From NCBI GenBank assembly GCA_037903475.1, contig JBAJFG010000009.1, forward strand, positions 310,001 to 374,000: DNA of 64,000 nt, written 5' to 3'. Source of the DNA: Ancylostoma caninum (Eukaryota; Nematoda; Chromadorea; Rhabditida; Ancylostomatidae). The position numbers and the translations under genes are program-made. This document shows, piece after piece, positions 33,433 through 46,034 of the stretch. The number at the start of each line of letters is the position of its first letter. The first letter of the stretch is position 1. The notes under the pieces are model-generated. The model searched no databases. It saw nothing but the letters and a program-made list of their open reading frames with translations, and had not been told where the DNA came from.

Positions 33433-34050
33433 GTCGCATACCCCGGAATCACCTTTATTTTTGTCGGTTCTCCTCTGAATTCGTAAGTAATAAGTTCTAA
33501 GAAGTTGAATTCAGGTGTTTTTTCTTTCTCATATTTTGTGATAAGAAACACTAGTGGAAACCTCAGTCATCACGTCCCTCCCCCCCCCCCCTCCCCCTCA
33601 CCACCCGCCACACAATAAAATTCCTGCTCGGCTTGATTTGGAAACGCTGAGCTAACCCGTTGACGGCTTGCTCTTCTACCTTTATGGGTTAGGCCGAGAG
33701 TCGGCCATTGTTGTATAGCGTTGTACCTAAAAGGGGCGGTGCGCCGGTCTGCGATTGGTCACTTGGAAGAACTTGCCAATCGCAGGACTTATCCTCACAA
33801 CACTTTTTGGGTTCCATGTTCTTCACATGTCGGCCCTCACACCTTGGTTTATCAATCTATTCACCTGTTAATTTATTCAATTGCTTATTTATTTTTTTTG
33901 TCGTGATTATCTTGAAAATAAGGAATACGATGTAGGAAAAAACTGAAAAGTAACCGTTATAAATCGTGAGTAGAGTAGGAAAACACCAAAAACTGCAGAA
34001 TCTTCCCGAATTTCTTTTGGAAACCAAAGGGGGACCAAAGAAGTAAAAGA
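33433..34050. other. Unassigned; small GATTGG/CCAATC inverted pair
   Basis: GCGATTGG at 33752 and CCAATCGC at 33777 form an 8-bp stem following GGGGCGGTGCG, again the core of the TGATTGG family. No gene is seen. Confidence 0.4.
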
Positions 34051-34099
34051 AGTATGCGATAACTTGGAAAAGGCTCCCTTTTCCAAGTTATCGCATACT
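34051..34099. repeat. Perfect 21-bp stem hairpin with 7-nt loop
   Basis: AGTATGCGATAACTTGGAAA(A) at 34051-34071 is followed by GGCTCCC and then by the exact reverse complement at 34079-34099. No mismatch in 21 bp. The stem is not part of any larger inverted repeat. It could be a recent templated inversion, a small RNA precursor or an artefact. Confidence 0.95.
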
Positions 34100-34795
34100 C
34101 GCTCATAGGTTGCCCCTCCAAAGCCCAGTTGATTCAGCTTCACTCACCTCCTCCCCCTCCCCTTCTTCTCCGCTTTCATCCGGCGTATTCCTCCACTCAA
34201 ACGCATAGTGAGCTCCGAATTGAGTACGACTGTCAGTTTTTGCCTCGCGACTAATTTGGCAGTAATTCCAGGACAAAGTGCACTTTCGGACAGGAGAACA
34301 CTCACGGGACTCGTTCTCGCCAGGCGAAGAATGCTGGCGCGGGCGACATTGTCGCGAATTTTACTGACTTCCCGCGCGACAAAAACGTACCATTTCGAGG
34401 AGAACAATGCGGCGCCAGTGGTGTCGCGCGAGCCGTATTGTGTCATCGCCGGCGGACGGACTGATTGTCATCGTTCAGTCACTCGTCGCAGAACAACACG
34501 TCCACTTACTCTTATGAACTCAATGAGTGCGACTGTAAACAGAAAACAGCCATACTTGGCTTCGATCTGTGTTTTTTGTTCGAGTTCTAGGCAGAAGTGG
34601 AGCTGGGGGCGGGCCTTCGTGTAAAAGTCCGCGAATACTGGAAAATTTATGGTCCTTTTTTTCGCGTTGGCCCGCGGACAGTGGCAGTGGCTCACGCGCT
34701 CTTGCACTTTGTAAATGCAACCAACACATTTCCACAAACTTCTTCATATGCGTCCTGCTGTTCAGAACAATGGTCTGGGGCGCTCGTGCTCAGAA
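34100..34795. other. CpG-rich region with overlapping open frames, no firm gene
   Basis: 34144-34950 is unusually CpG- and GC-rich, and four frames are open for 75-138 codons. On the minus strand, segments ending at strong donors are visible (ATAAGA/GTAAGTGG near 34510, GAGTCCC/GTGAGTG near 34308, and AGGAG/GTGAGTG near 34145). This could be the 5' part of a minus-strand gene or a CpG-rich repeat. Phases between the segments do not give a single convincing protein and no domain is recognised. Confidence 0.3.
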
Positions 34796-35045
34796 GTTAC
34801 AACGTCTACGGACACTTACCACCCGCACGCGCAGCGTCAGGCCGTTTTACCTTTTTGGGCCTATTCCAAAACAGCCGTTCGTGGTTCCAAAGATACCCTA
34901 GGTCACTACAGCGTCTTATTGATCACTTTAGATCTAAGCTAAGCTCTGCTTCTTGAGGAAAGACTGGGAGCAGCACTTTTCTTCTAGTGTTGTACCGGGG
35001 CCTGACGCGCCGCGGGTGGTAAGTGTCCGATAATCAAGTTACAAC
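34796..35045. mobile_element. 250-bp MITE with about 47-bp inverted termini
   Basis: GTTACAACGTCTACGGACAC...GCGTCAGGCC (34796-34843) is inverted at 34999-35045 (GGCCTGACGC...GTGTCCGATAATCAAGTTAC, then AAC) with a few mismatches and one small indel. The central 155 bp is not coding. No second copy is seen in the window and the target duplication is not clear. Confidence 0.75.
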
Positions 35046-35762
35046 CCCGTGTTCGATTGGTGCAATTGTTTGAAATGGAGCATTTTTCTCAAAGAGCTGT
35101 GGCCATGCCCGATTTGTAAGGTGGAAATTCAGTTTGAGTCTCGGTTTTTCGGACTTTTTCTTGAGTTGGGTTTTTCCAATTTGTAATCATATTAATTTCT
35201 GGTCTATGAGAGAACTCCCAAGGCACCATATTTCGTGAAGTTGACGAGGAAACTCGACTTGTGGTAAATCATTTGTGACAGCTATACTTATCAAGGACAG
35301 CTTATAGAAGATGGCGTTTTGCTCCTTTTGGGGAGCCAATACGCGGAAATGACTGAAGAAAATAAAAGAACCATTCCATAGATTGTTGTTCAAAAATATT
35401 AGGCTTGTAGCTCCATTATTCTTGAATTAATGAAGTCCTCCGGTGGTCTTATTTTTATTTCGGCTAGTTTTCTGAATTTATTGGCTTCGTTGGACCTTAA
35501 TTTTCGGATACAATACATCATCACGCAACAGAACATGCAACATCATCATACAAACAAACTAGCAACAGTACCGTGTGGTGAAACAATGGCTTTTGACTCT
35601 AGTACCAACACAGTAGAGCTATCCTATATAGAGAGAGACTCAATGAAACAAAGAACAGCACAATTGAATGGCGACAACGAAGAAATGGGAACTCACCCCT
35701 CGTTGGCGGTGGTAGAGTGAGGATTACAGAGACCAGAGCGCTATTATAGGCCAATCTAATCA
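35046..35762. other. Unassigned; plus frame 35430-35720
   Basis: The ATG frame 35430-35720 encodes 96 residues with a hydrophobic start and a hydrophilic remainder. It has no acceptor upstream and no recognised domain, so it stays unassigned. Confidence 0.3.
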
Positions 35763-35903
35763 TCAGCTGATCAACCGCAATATTTCCCTTAGCTCCTCCT
35801 TAGTGTTGATTTCTGGCTCATGTCTTCTTTTCTCCTTAGCTTCCATTATATTTCGCTCCAACTTTTTCGTCAAATGACGATGTAGGACACGTAACGAAAA
35901 CAT
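35763..35903 (-). CDS. Candidate short coding end (46 codons), unknown
   Basis: The minus strand is open from about 35960 to TGA at 35765-35763. From the ATG at 35903 it reads MFSLRVLHRHLTKKLERNIM and ends EELREILRLIS, a highly charged helical profile. No acceptor of good quality precedes it, and no family is recognised. It is noted because it is too short to appear in ordinary frame lists, but it may be chance. Confidence 0.2.
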   Translation of the reverse strand: MFSLRVLHRHLTKKLERNIMEAKEKRRHEPEINTKEELREILRLIS

Positions 35904-35977
35904 TGGTGGTGGCTCATTCGTATGTCTTAAGGTCCGATGTCTTGAAAAACTCTCTCTCGGCTAAGAAGCTGGGTTAG

Positions 35978-36155
35978 CTTTGTAGCTTTCACAAAATGCA
36001 ACATTGTATGCCATCTCAGAGCTCAAACCCAGGTGGGGACCAGTTCTCGTCCGAATAAAACAGCGCTGTAGCTTCAATTACATGCAACATTACCTATCGC
36101 TTCAGCGCTCAAAACCATCCGAGAACTAGTCCTCGTGCATATGGAACATTTTTCC
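35978..36155. repeat. Diverged direct duplication, about 88-bp unit
   Basis: GTAGCTTTCACAAAATGCAA at 35978 and GTAGCTTCAATTACATGCAA at 36069 start two units that also share a GAGCTCAAA/GCGCTCAAA block and a later CTCGT motif in the same order. An old tandem duplication without coding capacity. Confidence 0.6.
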
Positions 36156-37859
36156 TCTTCGAAACCTTCAAAGCTACAATAGAGCGATTTTTTCATTCGG
36201 ATCCATATTTTCGTTGGAATTCTATTGTCTGTGAATTTTTAGTTGACATCCAGAGAATCTGTACAGAAGCTACTCATATTTTCAAATTCTAACTGCGTTC
36301 AACATTGTAAGTTTAAGACGTAGTCGAGTAAATTCTCGCGATTTCCCAGTTTGTAGACTCTGGTGGAATTCTATAGAAAGTTCACTGTTTATGAAGGAAA
36401 AGTGTGTTCCCTCGATTTCTTCTCCAGTTTTTTTTTCTGTGTGCTTCTCACCTGCCTTCGATCTGATCTCGAGAATCCAACTTAAAATTTTAAATCCCAG
36501 AGTTTTTCATGCATTTTCCGTGTCACTTTCTACAAATGCACTGCATATGCAAAGGATAAGCTGTCCACTTCGCCGTAAACACCTTCACGGTTGGAACAAA
36601 TTGCTCCACAAAAAACGTGCTAAAAAAAGTTGTGACGCAATCCCACAATCACGTGCCAGGTATCCCATCAACGTCCATGTGGAATAAGAATTTCCACATT
36701 TGCCTAAGTTTCCATCTATGTAGATCCCGAGCTCCTATTCTTGGAGTTCAAGCTAGTTTAGGCATCCGAAAACCTCAAGAACTCTCTTGAAATCACTATT
36801 AAAGTCGGCCCAGGAAGAGAAAAAAAGCAAAAACTACTGCTCCGGGAAATACTCCTCCTATTGGACCTTTACGTGATAATTACTTTTTGTCATTCTCTGG
36901 AAAAACTTCTGAAAGCTTGGTCATCAACAGGCAAACTCGAACACACCTCAAAATAGACATAAGCAGGTGTTCCAGCGTGGAGTTCCACATTCATTGCGTT
37001 TCCATATCAGCGATTTGCACTCATTCACAGCGAAAACTCGTCCCGTTAAAGGATAACTTCCACTAGAATGCCCAGATTTTCGTGTGTGTCTATTTCCGGC
37101 CGTTCGGTGACATTTTGCGCACACAGTCGTAGTGTGTACGTACACATTGAAAATGCATGAACGGATCCATGTTGAATTTCATGGGCAAATTGCCGTCATC
37201 TGGCAGGTGCTAATCGTCGATTTTTCGAAGTTCCTCCTAAATGCACTTCGATTAGGAGAAAAATGAAAGAAAAGGATTTTTTCTGGTAACTCGGTGGATT
37301 TCAAATTTGAGACGTAGATTTTTCAAGAGAATTATATGCAATATCAAAAGTATGTGGACTCCTGCGATTGGCGATTAGATTTATTCCATGAAGTGCAGTT
37401 TTTAACATCTAGTAGTGGAGACTTCCATGAAAATTATCGTAGAAAAAAAAGATGTGCCTCTTTTGTCAGGTGGTGCATATATTCGGAAATACGGCATCAA
37501 GCTCACACACTCATTTCTGGGGTAGATCTCCAGACATTTGCACAAATTCATTTTTCTCCAGTAATTTATCCCTCAGTAGAGTTATTAAAATATTTGTAAA
37601 TCACTCTCGATAAAAATTTGTTCTTTTCCTGAAAATTTTCCAATTCTGACCCCTACCCATCCGGAACTATTAATCCCATTTAATGTCCGTCCGTTGACCA
37701 GTGGCTGACAATCTACTTAGTACGCTTAATTGCCGGTGTCGGCCGTGCCTACGACATTAAATATGGATACAAGCCGTATGTCGGCCGGCATGCACATCGT
37801 GTAAACAATTTTGAAAGTTGGTTTGTGTCCGGGCTCTCTTGCTGAAACAGATGTTGAAC
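36156..37859. other. Unassigned sequence
   Basis: No gene, RNA or repeat is recognised. Frames at 36391-36687 and 37336-37599 (+) are open without splice support. Confidence 0.4.
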
Positions 37860-38420
37860 ATGGAGTTGGAACGAAGGCAGACGGACATGCAGACAGACAG
37901 ATACAGGTACTCAGACTGACGTATAAATAGTTAACAGCTCTATTCATAAGTAAATGTGCACCTTAAGAGGCAAACTCTCTGACGCAGATATTGGCATAGA
38001 GACGGACAAGCAGGCATATGTACGTACGTACAGAATTTACTTGGATCCTTACAGAAACGATTAATTTGGTCTAGCTGGTAATTAGAGAACTTAGAATTAA
38101 TCGAGCATCCGAATGTCCAAAGAAGGAAAATATGCAACAGCCCTCATTTTACCTTCAAACCTGTACTACCCTCGACTTTTCAGACATTCGAATTTTTGAC
38201 TTATTCAAAATTGAATTATTCAGTTTGGCTATATACGTATCTATAACGAGTACTCGGACTTTGTCATAGTACATATAGTCAAGCATTCTTGCGGATAAGC
38301 AGATTGAAAGACAGGTGGAAGAGAAACAGACAGACAGAAAAGAGGCAGTCATAGAGAAAAAAAATTGACAGACGGGGATGGATAGACAAGCAACTTGATT
38401 GCTTGTAGAAAGATAGACAC
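37860..38420. repeat. Degenerate GACA/CAGA tetranucleotide-rich region
   Basis: Two clusters (37870-37920 and 38305-38400) of GACAGACAGA-type repeats separated by ordinary sequence. They are the complement type of the 23-kb TGTC array. Antisense frames rich in Cys/Leu/Ser are artefacts. Confidence 0.8.
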
Positions 38421-39490
38421 ACGTACAAAGATATAGCCAGACAAAGGTTTATGCCACCCCACCACCCTCTCCCCCTGTCTCCACGAGAATGGGTCACCAT
38501 ATTCTTCAAGATACTTCATAGAATTGTTGAAAATTTCTTATTAACTCAATCATGACCTATTTTTTATTATCATCCTTTTAATATCTATTTTTAATTGATT
38601 GATACTAAGACTGACATTTTAATAGTTTTGTCTTTCCATTATAGTCATCAAAGTGACGGAGACCCCAGCTCCCTTCCCACGCCACCTCCCACCCCCTGAA
38701 TAAGCATTTTTGTACGTCGAAGTAAACATATCTTTATTAGTTTATTTATTTCTATGCTTACCTATTTACAAAATGCTTCTGCACATAACGTTGCAACACA
38801 GTTTGCAAGCTCGGACAAGACACTTAATCTGAGGGCTTGTTTGCAGTACCCTTGGTTGGGGTCCCGAAAAGAGAGAATTTCGAAAATAAGGTTTTAAACA
38901 GCGGTACTTTGCTTGGCGGTCTAGAGCACAGATAAAAAACTGCGAGCCACTTTTAGTCCTCCAAAGACGACGATTGAGTCGAAACGTTGGGCTGAAGAAT
39001 AGATTTGTCCACCTAACAAACCTTGTCGGCACAACAATGATTTAAAAGCTTCATTAGAATTCAAAAACTCTCCAGATATCCAAAAGTGCTATGTATTGGA
39101 AATGAAAATTGGAACGCGCTCATACACCGTTTGGGCAGATTTTCAAAAAAAAAGTGGGAGACAGGAGAGGAGGAAAACGGCAGTGAGCACAGGTCGCAGT
39201 GTTGATAGAAGAACCCAGGAGAGAGCGAGGAGAGAAAATAGATTATGGATCAGCATTTTCTGGGAAAGTGTGCATAATTCTTAAGAAGGTTTCACATTTC
39301 TTCTGCCCCATTCCCCAGTCCAACCAGTGTTTTCTGGCAATTTTCGTTTCTACCTTTTCCAGCACGAAAAGCAACAGTTCGTTGAAGCCACTCCAAAGAA
39401 GTGCTTCCTGTTCCTCAATTTAGCTCGCTACAAAACGAGAACACCGGCGCGGGTTTTTCCCGCGGGTGGTTTCTCCGTAGCAAAACGCGG
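38421..39490. other. Possible retroelement 3' end on minus strand, otherwise unassigned
   Basis: Reading the minus strand, a segment with CCCAACGTTTCGACTC (near 38985) leads down to AAATAAATAAACTAATAAAG (38730-38760), the order expected at the 3' end of a retroposon with an AATA tail. The minus frame 38766-39032 shows no reverse-transcriptase motif, so the class is unknown. Confidence 0.3.
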
Positions 39491-40380
39491 GCCTCTACTA
39501 CTGCTGCTGCTGCTGTGGCTGCTGCTGCACTTTCTTCACACTCCTTTCACTCACTCACTACCGGCTGCGGCTAATGCACCTTTCCATTATCGAATAATCA
39601 AGTTTTCGGACCACTCTCCTTACGAACACACGCACAATCTCACACCGCCATCGATGTGTGCCCCGACGACGCCAATTGCATTTCCTGTCGTCCAGCAGTT
39701 TTTCCATGTTTCTCGCTTGGCTTCCGCTTCCTGGGCAGATCACAGTTTTACTTGTTATTTCCAAAAACTTCGGTTTAATCTTTTATGCATTTTCTTACCT
39801 CTTTCCCACACGAAAATTTATTTCATTTCGACGTATTCCTTTCCGAGCCCGATCGTGTGCATATACCTTTTTTTGCTCCTTTCGCTGTGTTTGCTTTTTT
39901 CTTTTTGCGCTCTCGGATTCAACAGGTCCCAGTTACGTTTCTGGTGAGGACCACTGACCAGATGCTCTACATAGATATTTCTTTCTTGGCTCTACCTTTT
40001 TTCTTCTCCTTTAGTTTCTCCATTTTTCTCCACTTTAAAAAAACACTTTACATGTAATAATTTTTAGCCTACCCTGCTTCTTCTGGAGAAAAAGTCCTAA
40101 AAATTCATTTCAGCTTTTCTTATGGATATTATGCTCCTTCTGGCTATTCTCTGTTCTTCTTCTCCTCCTATTCATATTCTATGTTCTTATTTTTTTATCT
40201 GCTCTTTTTATTTATGTTTTTCTCCATTATTGTAACCAGTAGTGTGACAAAGTTTATGTTTTGCGCCTTCCTTTTTATACTTGAGATTCTCGCACTGTTG
40301 CTTTACTTTTTACAGAGGCTCAAGTTCTCCTCTCCCACATCCCTGATAGCCTTCTCTACTCGCCACCGAATATAGAATCC
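39491..40380. repeat. Pyrimidine-rich tract with (CTG)n core
   Basis: CTACTACTGCTGCTGCTGCT at 39498 is followed by 850 bp of strongly T/C-rich sequence with many TTTTCTTC and TTTTTCTCC runs. The long plus frame here (39327-39947, 206 codons, Leu/Phe/Ser-rich) is best explained by the near absence of A on this strand, not by a gene. The minus strand is a purine tract. Confidence 0.6.
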
Positions 40381-42000
40381 ATGTTCGATGAATGTTCCAT
40401 CTTCCTTCCACAATTTCCTCCCATTTTATCTTCTTTTTCTCCCGCGTTCAATTCTTATGACGTTAGGACTTGCTCGCTCCTCTTAGAACTAACTGAGTAT
40501 AACATCTTCCTATCTAACTTTGGACAATTTAAGTGAATTATGTCGAGAAGATTGCTCAGGCCACAGATATCTACTATTGACTTGTTCTCTACGTCTCTCT
40601 TTTATTTCTTCTGAACATTAACGTCTTCTTTTTTATTTCTAAATTTATCTCCCCTATTTTCTTATCTAGTTGATCAGGATGAAAAAACATCATGCTCATA
40701 GGAACTTGGACCTTCAGCTATATGTTTGATATTGAATTTTTTCAACAAGTTGTTACTCAACTGGATTTACTTATCTCACGTGTTAGCTTCTTTTGTTAGT
40801 AATCCAATCATCATTATACGTTTTTCTTAAGAAACAGCGGCAAATATCTGCAAAAATGAATGGATACCACAGCAGTTGTAATAAAAAATGGGAACATGTA
40901 TAATAGAAGAAAAATTTATGTTCTCTTCCCTTTTTGCCTGAATTTCTAGTTACTAACCCACAACTTGCAGCCAAGTTTACCCTATGTTTTATGGAGAAAC
41001 TTTTTTCTGGTTGTCATGCGGTGATTACTTATAACACATCTTCGTCCTAGCCTAAATTTAAACACTTATAGGGCATTCAGTAGAAGCCTGGTATGAGCAA
41101 AAATGGAAGTCGAAGTTTTAAGAAGTTGTGGTCCATAAGTTCCGAAACTCATAAGCTACGAAGCGTTTGGTTATCAGAATTGCTGGATGTGTGTACTTAG
41201 AGCCCAAAACCTCTGGCGCCCTTTTATTGGCACCTCTAGAAGGCGTGTTAGTCATTGAACTCTCACGGGACACAGAACAAGGTGGTCACCAGAGGATGGA
41301 GACTATGTATTAACTCCCTAAATATTAGGTTCCTTCCAGAATTCCAGAAAAATAGGAAGTATCGGAGTCTTTTTCGAGAAGAGCGATAAAACTTTGAAGG
41401 AATGGTGTTTGGTGCTTCCTGAAGCCCGTTCTTTTCTCTCTCAAAAAGCTAACGATGGTTCAATTTATGTTGTGTATTATTTGAATTCTTTGATTTTTAA
41501 TGAGAGTAATTTTTATTTAAAGAGAAATCCCTTATATCTACTTTTTTTCATATTGACTACCGAACAGACAACCATATTGCTTCACTTTTCTGTCTGTCAA
41601 CCTGTCTGCTTTCATCTTCAGTTCTGTCCTATGCTACGTGGTTGCTCTTTTTCCTCTGCCGTTCATTTTGTCGCCATGGATGCACTAGCGGTGAACCGGT
41701 TACTCTAGTAATACTGTCCTCATAAATCCCCTTCATTTTGCCGATGTGACTTTGATGTGCTCGTAAAATGTCAACCGAAATACTACGGGTGGACATTTTT
41801 CCATGCTATGTACGTTTCCGGAAATAGTTCCAATTCCATGCCTGTATTTTCTGGATCTCGGCTTAGCTGAGGCTTTTTAAGCTTTTCCCCTGCATTTCCA
41901 GGATTTCCCCGCATTTCCATCCACTTCCAGGCATTTGATGCATGATTTTCCTTTCAACAAACGATTCAAGTCCTCTCACTGCTCACTTTATCCTCCTGTT
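40381..42000. other. Unassigned sequence
   Basis: AT-rich, no gene recognised. The frame 41394-41708 (+) is open but has no splice support. Confidence 0.4.
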
Positions 42001-42410
42001 GCCCCGTCACGGATCCCGCGCAAGAGTCTCGACCAAATCGGGCCACTTGTCACCCTGGTCCGCTCGCCCCGATAACGTCCATGACTCCTTGAAGAGCACT
42101 TGTTGACGTCGTATTCACGCGTTTCCGGAACTTTCTATCGTCCAATCGAAAAACACACCTCGTGTTCGTGTATGTGCCACGGAAAAACACTGTCTTACAG
42201 GTGCAGAGCGGCGCTCTGATCTCAACCGCAAATGCACGACAAGTTATCCGGGCCGCGCCAACAATTGGGACGATTGCGCGACAAGCAACACTTGTCGTCG
42301 ACGCCTTTGATTCGTGGATGGTGACGTTTGCTTTGGGAAGAAATTGTTCACGAAGAAAAAATAGCACAATGGGTTTTCTGGTTGGGAAAAAGCTATCGAG
42401 GTGAAGGGTG
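42001..42410. other. CpG-rich segment open on both strands
   Basis: The minus frame 42050-42496 (148 codons) and plus frame 42162-42404 overlap. The junction CTTACAG/GTGCAG at 42193-42205 reads as an acceptor on plus and as a donor (GTAAGA) on minus. CGACAAGCAACACTTGTCG at 42280-42298 is a small inverted repeat. Composition suggests an exon or CpG-rich promoter, but neither strand can be preferred. Confidence 0.3.
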
Positions 42411-44079
42411 GGATAAATTTGAAGTACTGTAGTTATGTAATGATATATATTTTTATTTTTTTTTCCTTTTGGTTGTTCGACCATTAAATATTCCATGCCT
42501 GAGCAAAAACTATAAGATATGAAAATTATAAAATTCGTCAGATGTAATGAACAAATAACTCTTTCTTATTTTCTGAGCTACATTCTACTTTTTCTCGGAG
42601 TTTCCAGCTTGTACATAGTCGGAAACGGGTCTGCGTCTCTCGACTAGATGTGCAGTCTCGCGCCGCACGCACACGCACGCACACATTGCGCAAGCCCAAC
42701 GTTCATCGTGACAGTAGCTTGAGCTATAGAATGGGAGGATTTTAGGAGCGTACATTTTTTGCCCAAAACATTTTCGTTTCAACTTCTAATTCAAATATGT
42801 ATTTAGAGAGATCCTCAAAGAGCTGTATTGCTTTGATACTAGGGAACTTCTGCAACAGTTGTTCCTTTAAGGAAATGTGACATTATTGTGGCGATTTTTA
42901 AATTGTTAGATTCGCCAGAAGACGCCGATCACAACGATCTACATCAATCCTCATAAAAGTGCTAAATACCCTGTACTGAAGCTCTCGATTTTCGGCAGTG
43001 ACTTCGATCACATGCACCCCCTGTGCCTCCCACGCTCCACCAACATGTTGGACATGTCCGGTGCTAGCGAACGACAGCACACCGACGCTGCCTCGGCATT
43101 ATCGATCGATGACACCGAACAGGTCAAACCTATTGGTGGTGGAGGAGGGGGGGGGGTGCTGGTGCCTGCAGAGGGCTTCAAAACACAGGGCTCAAAAACG
43201 AGGTTGTTGGCAGTTCCACAGGGAAAGTCGTATATCATTGTGATCAGTGTCGCCTATCGGCTTCAACCATATAAAAGACTTGGAAACGTAGGTGAAGTGT
43301 GACTCTACTTCTCAGTCATAGTGTATAGATATCTCCAATCTGCCATGTTCACTCAGGCAATATTGGAGACGGGTAGACAGGTATCTGAAAAATTCTACTT
43401 ATTGATTTACTGCATGCGTATCTATTGTACTGACATAATTGAGTTACTCCTACTCTTCAGGCAGTTACTGATTGTCTTCAAATTTTATGCATCGTACCTG
43501 TAATCTCAATATTGTATTTATAATCAGCCTGGTATAGCCACGGTACAAATAAATAAATATAAAGTAGGTGTGTGCTCTCGTGGAAGTGCCCACAATGCTC
43601 CCATTAGCCTTCACTGTGATGGATCCAAACAAATTATGCTTATTCTACTTTTGTCAACCTAAAATGTAAGAAGTTCTCCTCGCCCCAGTCCCAGCTACCC
43701 TTATTTCGGTGGAAATTATTGTGTCAATCTCGTCCAACCCAACATCTCGGCGTTTTTTGGTCCATGGAAATTTCCACGCATCGCAGCTCCTCAATGGTTC
43801 CTTTTCTTCTCGTCTGCATAATACAGTAGGCTTCTTCTTTGGATTCGGCTGTCCTAGCATGCTTACAAGCTTCCACAGCCGGTACTACTACAAATTTTGT
43901 ATGAAATTCATATTCACGTATATTTATTTATTATAATTCATGCATATGTATAAAATTCACCACACTTGATGGCATCCTTAGAGTTAATCATCCTTTTCCA
44001 TAAATAATCAAGTTATCTGTATCATATGTATGCATTGCGCGAAGGAAAAAACGCGAGAATACGTAAGTTACGCCTGATA
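42411..44079. other. Unassigned; retroposon-like tail near 43545
   Basis: TGTATTTATAATC...GGTACAAATAAATAAATATAAAG (43512-43563) resembles a plus-strand retroposon 3' end. CACACGCACGCACACA occurs near 42670. Frames at 42998-43302 overlap in three phases around a poly-G run and are not called. Confidence 0.35.
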
Positions 44080-44500
44080 ACCCCCTTTTTTGTGTGGATT
44101 GATGTATGGGGTTGAATGCATCATTAAAAGAATGGATAATCTCACACCTATAAGCCGTGACCAGCCATGGATAGCACCTTGGTACCAACAACGGCATGTG
44201 TGGGTAAACTTGTTGATGGGTGCCAGGTAAAGGGCAGATTTGGTTACCATGGATAATCTCAATAATGCAACCAGGACTTTGATACGAACCAGTAGTTCTT
44301 GCAGCCATTTTTACTCGCGTCACTGGAGAGAGCGGTAATTTCTCACCTATGGGTATAATTACAGATGAGTAGCAGCTGGGTATAAACAACGTCACTTGTG
44401 GCTAAATGTGGCTAAACGTGCCGCGTATACAGTGACTTCATGTACGTCAACACGTTCATCATTGGTAATCCCAATGGAACCTTTGTGATCTGAAGAAGAC
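44080..44500. repeat. Dispersed GATTACCC-motif repeat, several units
   Basis: Contains GTGGGTAAACTTGTTGATGG at about 44199, GGATAATCTCAATAATGCAA at about 44251 and CATTGGTAATCCCAATGGAA at about 44460. Each matches motifs of the copies at 30, 50, 55 and 57 kb in one or the other orientation. Confidence 0.6.
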
Positions 44501-45600
44501 CAGGGATAAAAGAGGAGACATGGTAAAAAGAGATTTTCAACAGTTCTGCAGCATTCCCCCTATCATCTGCTCTACCCCGCTGTTTCCACGACTCGACGCA
44601 CCGCAGCGATTTCGGAAACCCGCAGCAACAGCAGATTCCGAGTCGCCCCATCTGCTGTTGCCGGGGCCATTGTCCTCAGCGTCGTGCGCGCGCAGTTTCT
44701 AACCAGCGACAAAACCGTCCTCGTAACTGACTGTGCTCTTCGCGCGGCTAATGTGCTGTGAAATGGCGACGGCACGCCATTCCTGGCCGCCCGCCGAGCT
44801 AGTCGCGTAACCAGTGGTTTGTGTGTATGCTGTGAATGGACTAACACCCACACAACTGGGTTAATGAGCATCCTCTCAAACCACCGCTGGCCGAGTCAAG
44901 GACGACGCCGTGGCGGCGACGGCGGAAGCGCACGGTTCTTCTGAAGGCCCGACAACCTAGTTGTCGCACTGCAGATGATGGTGGAGCCAGCACAGCTGGG
45001 GTTTATGAGGCGTGGTAGGGATGACTACATTTATGGACTCGCATCGTTTTGAGCTAGTTATTCCTTCTCTGGAGTGCGGTCGTCTATACTTACTTTGGAT
45101 CTGTTCAATAGTTGGCCTTTCGGACGAGGGCAAACGGGATTACAATGCGTTCTTAGGTTTAGTAAATGTCCTAGCGCTTCTTCAATCCCAGGAGCCTCGA
45201 TTAGGTTCATGCTGCCCCATTCATTTGCACATGATTACTCTTATCACCCATGACACCGCTGAGCGCTAGAGAATTTTCAAGCTTCGTCAATCGCTTATTT
45301 GCCGCCACTACAAAAAAGGCATCGCCAAATTGAAGAATTGCTTTACACATCAGTATTCTACTCCTTAAGCTAAGAATTGATAGAAATTCTACCCTCACTG
45401 AACGTCCGGCCCCCAAATTGTTTTGGTTCGTAGAACGAGGAGTCATTGGTATTTGGAGCAATAATTAGCCTTGGAACGCAACCTTCCGGTTCAACTTGCG
45501 AATCAAAAAAACTTCTCAAAATCCTGGGAAATTTCTCGCATTGGGCTAGATCTAAAGGTGGGAAGAGTGAGTTTTGCCGGATTACTTTGTACTATATCAT
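44501..45600. other. Unassigned; GC-rich block 44560-44960
   Basis: GC- and CpG-rich 44560-44960, with minus frame 44572-44871 open (Arg/Ala/Thr-rich) and no recognised domain. The rest shows no gene. Confidence 0.35.
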
Positions 45601-45614
45601 GAACTTCCTCAGCA

Positions 45615-46034
45615 AAAATGTCGGAAGGACAGCAGCAGAAAGAGATTGCGCTCATGTGGCTAAGAAGCTAGAAACTCACAGAAAAAACTTTCGGAAGGAC
45701 CGCAGCAGAATGCAGGAGGGAGTGAGCGTTACCATACCTACGTTTTCTACCAAGGTCAGTTTTATTGCGACCAACAAAAATTCAGTGGTTTCGATCTCCA
45801 GATGGTAAATTGGCTTCATCGGTATAAGGGACCGTAAAGACATTGATCTCCAGCAAGGTTGTCATTTTTGCTTGTAGGTACCGTGTGGTGGTCCCACGGG
45901 GTTGAAGTGGTTGCGTAACGCACTTCTGCGGAACTGGCGCGCACATCCCCATCGCCATTCGGAAGGACCACAGCAGGAAACCGGAAGGACCATGGGTCGC
46001 GTCGGTTCTTCCGGTTTTCTGCTGCGTCCCTTCC
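45615..46034. repeat. Repeated GGAAGGACCGCAGCAGAA motif, ending in a 31-bp hairpin
   Basis: TCGGAAGGACAGCAGCAGAA at 45621, TCGGAAGGACCGCAGCAGAA at 45691 and a third copy at 45961 are direct repeats. The third starts an imperfect hairpin: 45961-45991 pairs with 46004-46034 (GGTTCTTCCGGTTTTCTGCT...CCTTCC) across a 12-nt loop with about four mismatches. The motif is not a known element. Confidence 0.75.

Noticed and set aside
39327..39957. 206-codon plus frame and its neighbours
   Set aside because: Pyrimidine-rich tract with few A residues, so stops are rare. Composition (Leu/Phe/Ser) is that of the tract and there is no domain.
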